Positions 56,490-61,219 of a DNA stretch of 61,219 bases are shown here, in pieces. Source of the DNA: Actinomycetota bacterium (GTDB lineage Bacteria; Actinomycetota; Actinomycetes; Nanopelagicales; Nanopelagicaceae); assembly GCA_009699575.1 (NCBI GenBank), contig WLNY01000009.1, positions 1 through 61,219 of the forward strand, in the 5' to 3' direction. The notes under the pieces are model-generated. The model was given only the letters and a program-made list of their open reading frames with translations. It searched no databases and had not been told where the DNA came from. Position numbers and translations under genes: made by a program. Position 1 is the first letter of the stretch. The number at the start of each line of letters is the position of its first letter.

Positions 56490-57617
56490 CCCTTGCCTTG
56501 TCACAAGGACTGACGCAATAGCTGCAATGCCTTTGCCTTCGCCAGTCATTCCCATGCCATCAGTAGTGGTTGCGAGCACGGCAACATCTGTTCCACCAAG
56601 ACATTTCGAAAGCGCTTCAATTGCCTCCCCGCGACGAGGCCCTATTTTTGGGCGATTACCAATGATCTGAACAGTGACATTTGAAATTGAGTATCCGGCT
56701 TGTGTAATTCGAGTAAAAGTTTCTTGCAACAAGGTTGCACCTGTTGCATCTTTGTATTCAGGGCGATCTGTTCCAAAATTACTTCCTAAATCTCCAAGAT
56801 CAGTTGCGGCAAAAAGTGCATCGCAGATTGCATGAGCTGCAACATCTCCATCTGAATGTCCTTCAACTCCCGTTTCATTTGGCCAATTCAATCCAGCTAG
56901 CCACAAATCACGGCCCTGACCGAAGGCATGTGCGTCAACGCCAACGCCGGTTCGAAATTGCGAAGTATCGCCAAGAAGGGAGAGAGCGAAAGATAAATCT
57001 GATGGTGTCGTAATCTTTATCGCTCGTTCGGTGCCAGGAATTATTCGAACTTTTTTTCCTAGCGCTTCTACCAAGACACCGTCATCAGTTGCATCCGCGG
57101 CAGTTGCATGAGCTGCTTTGAGAACTTCTAGATTAAATCCTTGAGGAGTTTGCACTCGTCGCAAGCGAGATCGATCTGGCGTTGAAATCACAAATCCATC
57201 TGCATCAACATTTTTTACGGTATCCACAAGATCAAGTCCAGGGATAACAGCGACATCTCCAGCTAGAAGGGCTGCAAGAACAGATTGTGCTAAATGTGTG
57301 GGCGCTAGTGCGCGCGCGGCATCATGCACTAATACAAATTCGCAATTACTCGTCAGCGCAGCAATGCCAAGACGCACACTTTCAGATCGAGTGGACCCCC
57401 CAGTGACAACAGTAATTTCGTTTCCAACTAGTGCGCGAATCTGATCTTCATACCCAGCGGGAGCGGTGATAACTATTTCAGAGGCAACCGGCAAAAGAGC
57501 ACCAAGAGCATGTTCTAGAAGTGTTTTATTTCCAAGAGAAATCAGCGCTTTAGGAAATCCTGCGCCAAATCTTTCGCCACTGCCAGCAGCGGCAATGATG
57601 GCCGCACACTGGCTCAT
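56487..57617 (-). CDS. ispDF: IspDF fusion: MEP cytidylyltransferase/MECDP synthase
   Basis: 376-aa fusion of two MEP-pathway enzymes. Residues about 1-215 are IspD ([37 protein letters not shown]) making CDP-ME; residues about 222-376 are IspF (VGVDAHAF with metal ligands D228/H230, [17 protein letters not shown] with H262) making MEcPP. In Mtb the two are separate adjacent genes. Works with IspE (16 kb). TAAGGC, whose TAA is the CarD stop, lies six bases before the ATG. Confidence 0.95.
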   Translation of the reverse strand: MSQCAAIIAAAGSGERFGAGFPKALISLGNKTLLEHALGALLPVASEIVITAPAGYEDQIRALVGNEITVVTGGSTRSESVRLGIAALTSNCEFVLVHDAARALAPTHLAQSVLAALLAGDVAVIPGLDLVDTVKNVDADGFVISTPDRSRLRRVQTPQGFNLEVLKAAHATAADATDDGVLVEALGKKVRIIPGTERAIKITTPSDLSFALSLLGDTSQFRTGVGVDAHAFGQGRDLWLAGLNWPNETGVEGHSDGDVAAHAICDALFAATDLGDLGSNFGTDRPEYKDATGATLLQETFTRITQAGYSISNVTVQIIGNRPKIGPRRGEAIEALSKCLGGTDVAVLATTTDGMGMTGEGKGIAAIASVLVTRQG

Positions 57618-57626
57618 GTGATTGCC

Positions 57627-58109
57627 TTACGAAGCAAGAACCTCGTCAAGGATCGTTGCAGCCTTCTCTTCATCTGTGCGCTCTGCGAGAGCAAGTTCAG
57701 AGATAAGGATCTGCTTCGCCTTGGCGAGCATGCGCTTTTCACCAGCGGAAAGTCCACGATCAAGATCGCGACGATAGAGGTCACGAACAACCTCTGCAAC
57801 TTTAATAACATCACCTGATGCGAGCTTCTCAAGGTTTGCTTTATAACGACGTGACCAGTTGGTTGGCTCTTCTGTATATGGTTGACGCAATACATTAAAT
57901 ACGCGATCAAGTCCCGCGCTATCTACAACATCACGCACACCGACTAGGTCGACATTCTCAGCAGGAACGCGAACCGTGAGGTCGCCTTGGGCAATCTTTA
58001 AAACGAGATAGGTCTTGTCTTCGCCTTTGATAACACGGGTCTCAATCGCTTCGATGAGAGCTGCTCCGTGATGGGGATAAACAACGGTTTCGCCGACCTT
58101 AAATGACAT
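57627..58109 (-). CDS. carD: CarD family RNA-polymerase-binding regulator
   Basis: 160-aa global regulator that stabilises open complexes at promoters. N-terminal RNA-polymerase beta-binding domain ([23 protein letters not shown], about 1-60) and C-terminal helical DNA-binding domain with conserved W85 (EPTNWSRRY). Start at 58109 has GAAGGG six nt upstream; the frame is open 8 codons further. Order cysS-ispDF-carD-lpqE-like matches Mtb Rv3580c-Rv3584. Confidence 0.95.
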   Translation of the reverse strand: MSFKVGETVVYPHHGAALIEAIETRVIKGEDKTYLVLKIAQGDLTVRVPAENVDLVGVRDVVDSAGLDRVFNVLRQPYTEEPTNWSRRYKANLEKLASGDVIKVAEVVRDLYRRDLDRGLSAGEKRMLAKAKQILISELALAERTDEEKAATILDEVLAS

Positions 58110-58200
58110 GTGAAGCCCTTCGTTAGGAGCCAATAATACCAGCCAAATATGGCCTCCGTCACCTCGGTTTTCTAGCGTAAATCAGGGTGAATTGACATGA

Positions 58201-58215
58201 GAGAATATGGACATG
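58201..58215 (+). promoter_or_regulatory. Putative leaderless -10 of the LpqE-like gene
   Basis: GAGAAT-ATGGAC-ATG: a TATAAT-like hexamer six bases before ATG 58213. A TTGACA at 58192 is too close (3 nt) to act as its -35. Confidence 0.35.
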
Positions 58216-58701
58216 CGCATTAGCCAAAAAACATTGCTCGCACTTATTTCATGTACTGCAATTGCAGTGACACTTTCTGCATGTGGTTCAGGTCCTGATG
58301 CACCTACTCGATTAATTTCCAAAGTAACAGATGGTGCCGAAGGTAGCATCAAAGAAAATGGAAATGACATTCAGATTCGTAACCTTCTTTTAGTAGCTCA
58401 GGAAGATGGATCGGCTGTACTTGTTGGGTCAATTATTAATCAAGTTGAAAGAGAAGATGCTTTGCTTGGCATAGGCATTACTGGCGTTGCTGCAACAATT
58501 ACGGGCAACACTTCGCTGCCTTTAGAGAAGCCCATTATTTTCGAAGGAGATGCTGCTAACGCGAAAGCAGTGTTTACAGGTTTAAATGCAAAAGCTGGCA
58601 CAAACGTTGCAATCTCTTTATTCTTCGCACGTGCAGGTGAAATTACACTGAATGTAATTGTGCGCGATAAGCGAGATACGTATGCAGGAGTAAGTTCTTA
58701 G
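58213..58701 (+). CDS. LpqE-like lipoprotein
   Basis: Exported lipoprotein of 162 aa, lipobox LSAC (C24). The mature part is a beta-rich domain (about 40-160) with NDIQIRNLLLVAQEDGSAVLVGSIINQ and RDKRDTYAGVSS. Position divergent from carD matches Mtb lpqE (Rv3584), which is of unknown function. Its stop overlaps that of regX3 within TTAG. ATG 58213 preferred over 58207. Confidence 0.78.
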   Translation: MRISQKTLLALISCTAIAVTLSACGSGPDAPTRLISKVTDGAEGSIKENGNDIQIRNLLLVAQEDGSAVLVGSIINQVEREDALLGIGITGVAATITGNTSLPLEKPIIFEGDAANAKAVFTGLNAKAGTNVAISLFFARAGEITLNVIVRDKRDTYAGVSS

Positions 58702-59381
58702 TTTTCCATCTTGTAGCCAAGACCGCGCACTGTTTGAATTTGCACTGGATTGGCTGGATCTTTCTCGATTTTTGATCGCAAACGCTTGATGTGTACATCC
58801 AGAGTCTTAGTGTCTCCGACGTAGTCACTTCCCCATACGCGATCAATTAGCTGCATGCGAGTTAAAACTCTTCCAGCATTGCGCATAAGGAATTCGAGTA
58901 ATTCAAATTCTTTTAATGGAATGGCAACAGGTACACCAGAAACGCTCATCATGTGGCGATCAATGTCGAGTCTGACATTTCCGACTGTAAGAATCCCTGC
59001 ATCGCCGTCTTGAACTTCGGTAGATCCGCGGCGTAGTACCGCGTTAATACGTGCGATGAGCTCGCGGGAAGAATATGGTTTTGTAACATAGTCATCTGCG
59101 CCAATTTCAAGTCCAACGACCTTATCGATCTCAGAATCTTTAGCCGTCAACATAATGATGGGTACCTGGGACTTCTGGCGGATTTGACGACATACATCTA
59201 TTCCCGAAACTCCAGGAAGCATCAAGTCGAGCAAGATGAGGTCTGCTCCATTGCGTTCAAACTCTTCGAGAGCCAGGGTGCCGTTGACCGCAATAGCAAC
59301 CTCGAAACCCTCTTTACGTAGCAGAAATGAAATTGCTTCGGAAAAAGATTCCTCATCTTCAACTATCAAAATACGTGTCAT
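58698..59381 (-). CDS. regX3: Two-component response regulator RegX3/PhoP-like
   Basis: OmpR-family regulator, 227 aa. Receiver with D9 and phosphorylation site D52 (LILLDLMLPG), Thr in IIMLTAKD, Lys in YVTKPYSSREL. C-terminal winged helix (about 130-227: LKEFELLEFLMRNAGRVLTRMQL, VWGSDYVGDTKTLDVHIKRLRSKIE, split). Controls phosphate-starvation genes in relatives. Overlaps the senX3 stop by 4 bp (ATGA). Confidence 0.94.
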   Translation of the reverse strand: MTRILIVEDEESFSEAISFLLRKEGFEVAIAVNGTLALEEFERNGADLILLDLMLPGVSGIDVCRQIRQKSQVPIIMLTAKDSEIDKVVGLEIGADDYVTKPYSSRELIARINAVLRRGSTEVQDGDAGILTVGNVRLDIDRHMMSVSGVPVAIPLKEFELLEFLMRNAGRVLTRMQLIDRVWGSDYVGDTKTLDVHIKRLRSKIEKDPANPVQIQTVRGLGYKMEN

Positions 59382-60523
59382 TGATTGTCATCCATTTCGA
59401 TTATCTCTTCGCCAATTGGTAATTTCAGTGTAAATGTCGAACCAACTCCAGGAGCACTCCACACAACAACTTCGCCACCATGATTACGTGCCACATGTTT
59501 TACGATAGATAATCCAAGACCCGTTCCACCTGTTTCGCGTGAGCGCGCTGGATCGACGCGATAGAATCGTTCAAAAATTCGATCTATATCTGATTCTGAT
59601 ATTCCAATGCCTTGGTCAATCACAGAAATTTCGATAAGACCATTTCGTGCCTGTGAATTTACAGTTACGCGAGTTTTATCTGGACTGTAATTAATTGCAT
59701 TCTCGATAAGGTTGTGAACAGCCGCAACAAGTTGTGCACGATCACCAACAGCACTGAGATGCACTTCATCTCCACGAACAATTTCAATGTTTCTTGAATC
59801 CGCATGAAGTTGGCTTTGAACAATTGCTAATTCAATTACTTCGTCAATATCTACTGTAATGGCATCTAATAATGGATCTGCGTCTTGCAGTCGGGAAAGA
59901 TTAATAATCTCCTGAACAAGATCTGAAAGTCTTTTTGCCTCAATCTGCATCCTTAAGGCAAATTTTTCAACTGCTTCAGGTTCTGATCGCGCGCCAAGCA
60001 CTGCTTCGCTAAGAATTGAAAGCGCGCCAATAGGTGTCTTTAATTCGTGAGAAATATTTGCAACAAAATCTCGTCGTACTGCATCGATGCGTTCCGCTTC
60101 GCTTTCATCACTGAGTAATGCAATTATCAAATCTGAATTTCCAATGCGTGCGACTTTTACGGAGAGTCTTCGTGTTCCCTCGCCAATAGGCCCACGCGGT
60201 AAGTCGATTGATCCAGATTGTGTCACGCCTGTTCGTCTGACCACTCGAATGAGGGCAAGTAGTTCTTCTCCTGAAATTCTTTCATCACGAATGATGCCAA
60301 GGGTTTGAGCAAGTGGTGAAAAGTACAACGGTTCTTCGTGAGTAGATATGACGACCGAAGCGATTTCTAAAATATTTAATACATCTATAAGGTCTTGAGA
60401 AATGCGCGAGCTCGAACTTTGCCCGCTTCGTTTCTCTCTTCGTCTCACTGCATAATCGTAGAGTCGCAGAAGCCCTGTCCATCTCCAAAAATGCCCCAAA
60501 AAGCCCCTCAACCAAGTGTTCAC
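59378..60523 (-). CDS. senX3: SenX3/PhoR-like histidine kinase, no membrane segments
   Basis: 381-aa sensor kinase partner of RegX3. N-terminus is a Trp/Arg-rich segment (WLRGFLGHFWRWTGLLRLY, about 4-22) lacking a real transmembrane helix, then a PAS-like region (about 45-140), HisKA with H159 (FVANISHELKTPIG), and HATPase (ENAINYSPD, DQGIGI, GTGLGLSI). An in-frame TGA directly before the GTG start rules out a longer protein. Homologues have two N-terminal helices. Divergent from phoU, with which it likely forms the phosphate-sensing circuit. Confidence 0.9.
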   Translation of the reverse strand: MNTWLRGFLGHFWRWTGLLRLYDYAVRRREKRSGQSSSSRISQDLIDVLNILEIASVVISTHEEPLYFSPLAQTLGIIRDERISGEELLALIRVVRRTGVTQSGSIDLPRGPIGEGTRRLSVKVARIGNSDLIIALLSDESEAERIDAVRRDFVANISHELKTPIGALSILSEAVLGARSEPEAVEKFALRMQIEAKRLSDLVQEIINLSRLQDADPLLDAITVDIDEVIELAIVQSQLHADSRNIEIVRGDEVHLSAVGDRAQLVAAVHNLIENAINYSPDKTRVTVNSQARNGLIEISVIDQGIGISESDIDRIFERFYRVDPARSRETGGTGLGLSIVKHVARNHGGEVVVWSAPGVGSTFTLKLPIGEEIIEMDDNQ

Positions 60524-60590
60524 TCAATAGAAATCTTGCGTTCAGGCCTCGGGTCACACGTTTTTAGAGCGAATTGATTATTCTTATCCA
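60524..60590. promoter_or_regulatory. senX3/phoU divergent promoter region
   Basis: 67-bp gap. The phoU side has TATTCT-TATCCA-ATG (hexamer 60579-60584, start 60591), a leaderless -10. The senX3 side shows no clear box; a single GTTCACT (60518-60524) resembles half of a Pho box but no direct repeat follows. Confidence 0.45.
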
Positions 60591-61219
60591 ATGATGCGCG
60601 AAGCCTTCCACGATGACCTTGAATCAATCAATGACACATTGGTTGAAATGGCGACCCTCGTTGGTTCCGCCATGTCGCGAGCAACCACCGCGCTTCTCAC
60701 CGCAGATCTTGCTTTAGCTGAAGAGGTAATCGCCGAAGATGATCGAGTTGATTCAATTCAGCACGAACTCGACGCCAAGACCCTCAGCGTCATAGCGCGC
60801 CAGCAACCTGTAGCTGGCGACCTTCGCACTCTTGTTACATCCCTTCGCATGAGCGCCGATTTTGAACGCATGGGAGATTTTGGGCACCACGTCGCACGTG
60901 TTGCACGTATGCGTTATCCATCTAAAGCGGTTCCTGCCGAATTGACCGAAACTATTCAAGCGATGGGTGACACAGCGACTCGAATAATTGACAAAGTCAC
61001 CTCATTGCTAGTGAGTCGTGATCTTACTGTTGCACTTGAGGTTGAACGAGATGATGATGAAATGGATCGACTTCACCGTTCACTCTTCGTGATTCTTCTC
61101 GATGACTCCTGGCCACACGGTATTGAAACGGCAATTGATATGACTTTGCTAGGTCGCTATTACGAAAGATGCGCAGATCACGCAGTATCTGTTGCTCGTC
61201 GAGTGTATTTCCTTGTTAC
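60591..61219 (+). CDS. phoU: Phosphate transport regulator PhoU (partial at window edge)
   Basis: Helical PhoU protein that represses SenX3/RegX3-type signalling when phosphate is plentiful. About 209 codons seen, no stop before the window edge; homologues are about 215-220 aa, so nearly complete. Two PhoU repeats: FHDDLESINDTLVEMATLVG...RMGDFGHHVARVAR and the second with RYYERCADHAVSVARRV. An ATG at 60594 is an alternative start. A leaderless promoter is likely (see upstream). Confidence 0.93.
   Translation, partial: MMREAFHDDLESINDTLVEMATLVGSAMSRATTALLTADLALAEEVIAEDDRVDSIQHELDAKTLSVIARQQPVAGDLRTLVTSLRMSADFERMGDFGHHVARVARMRYPSKAVPAELTETIQAMGDTATRIIDKVTSLLVSRDLTVALEVERDDDEMDRLHRSLFVILLDDSWPHGIETAIDMTLLGRYYERCADHAVSVARRVYFLV

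Noticed and set aside
58192-58206. TTGACA near GAGAAT as a -35/-10 pair
   Set aside because: Only 3 bp between boxes; no sigma-70 type promoter works with this spacing.
60518-60524. Pho box (GTTCACT) between senX3 and phoU
   Set aside because: Only a single half site, partly inside the senX3 start; no 11-bp direct repeat.

Overview
The window looks like a piece of the chromosome of a streamlined, fairly low-GC freshwater actinobacterium, most plausibly of the acI lineage (Ca. Nanopelagicales, Planktophila/Nanopelagicus-like). This is inferred from an actinorhodopsin gene, actinobacterial marker genes (CarD, SenX3/RegX3-PhoU, Glp/GlpR, DUF501, DUF2530, DUF3027, DUF3263, PMT mannosyltransferase), very tight gene packing and almost no intergenic DNA. 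I see no insertion sequence, prophage, CRISPR array or integrase. No gene-free stretch exceeds about 205 bases. The longest lie between the carbonic anhydrase and actinorhodopsin genes and, with a tRNA inside, upstream of the GMC oxidoreductase.

Layout. From 1 to 25 kb is a housekeeping block whose order resembles M. tuberculosis Rv0992c-Rv1026, as I remember that genome: tRNA-Leu, udgB, ppx, DUF501, ftsB-like, eno, mazG, an LpqU-like lipoprotein, mfd, (divergent) ppc, pth, rplY, prs, glmU, tRNA-Gln, marR, ispE, rsmA, tatD, metG, rsmI, (divergent) PMT, then glpR-rimJ-glp facing a 5-formyl-THF cyclo-ligase. From 25 to 29 kb are an acyl-CoA dehydrogenase and a CtaG/CopD-CopC copper and cytochrome-oxidase assembly cluster. 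From 29 to 37.5 kb are accessory genes: FmdB zinc ribbon, MMPL transporter, tRNA-Arg, GMC oxidoreductase with an SDR, a small secreted Cys protein, a membrane diguanylate cyclase and a CPD photolyase. From 37.5 to 46.5 kb are citrate synthase, pdxH, serC, two MFS transporters, DUF2530, a cold-shock protein, DUF3027, a CIRCE-controlled groEL and DUF3263. From 46.5 to 53.3 kb are a PLP decarboxylase, an NAD-binding/DUF2867 protein, NDH-2, a hydrolase, beta-carbonic anhydrase, actinorhodopsin, a small membrane protein and tRNA-Thr. From 53.3 kb to the end are an SGNH hydrolase and the conserved rlmB-cysS-ispDF-carD / LpqE-like / regX3-senX3 / phoU block, with phoU cut by the window edge.

Themes. 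The most striking structure is in the starts. At least ten genes carry a TANNNT hexamer exactly six bases before the start codon, the geometry of a leaderless transcript. In several tightly spaced gene pairs the stop codon of the upstream gene supplies the first three bases of that hexamer. Protein-level oddities are a Glp (MoeA-like cell-division scaffold) missing domain II and catalytic motifs, a SenX3-type kinase with no membrane segment, and loss of rpfB from the tatD-rsmA junction. The actinorhodopsin keeps the D-T-E proton-pump residues and has a glycine at the carotenoid-antenna window. It shares an upstream octamer with the divergent carbonic anhydrase gene and is followed by the strongest terminator in the window. 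I did not find a clearly new multi-gene defence or biosynthetic system.
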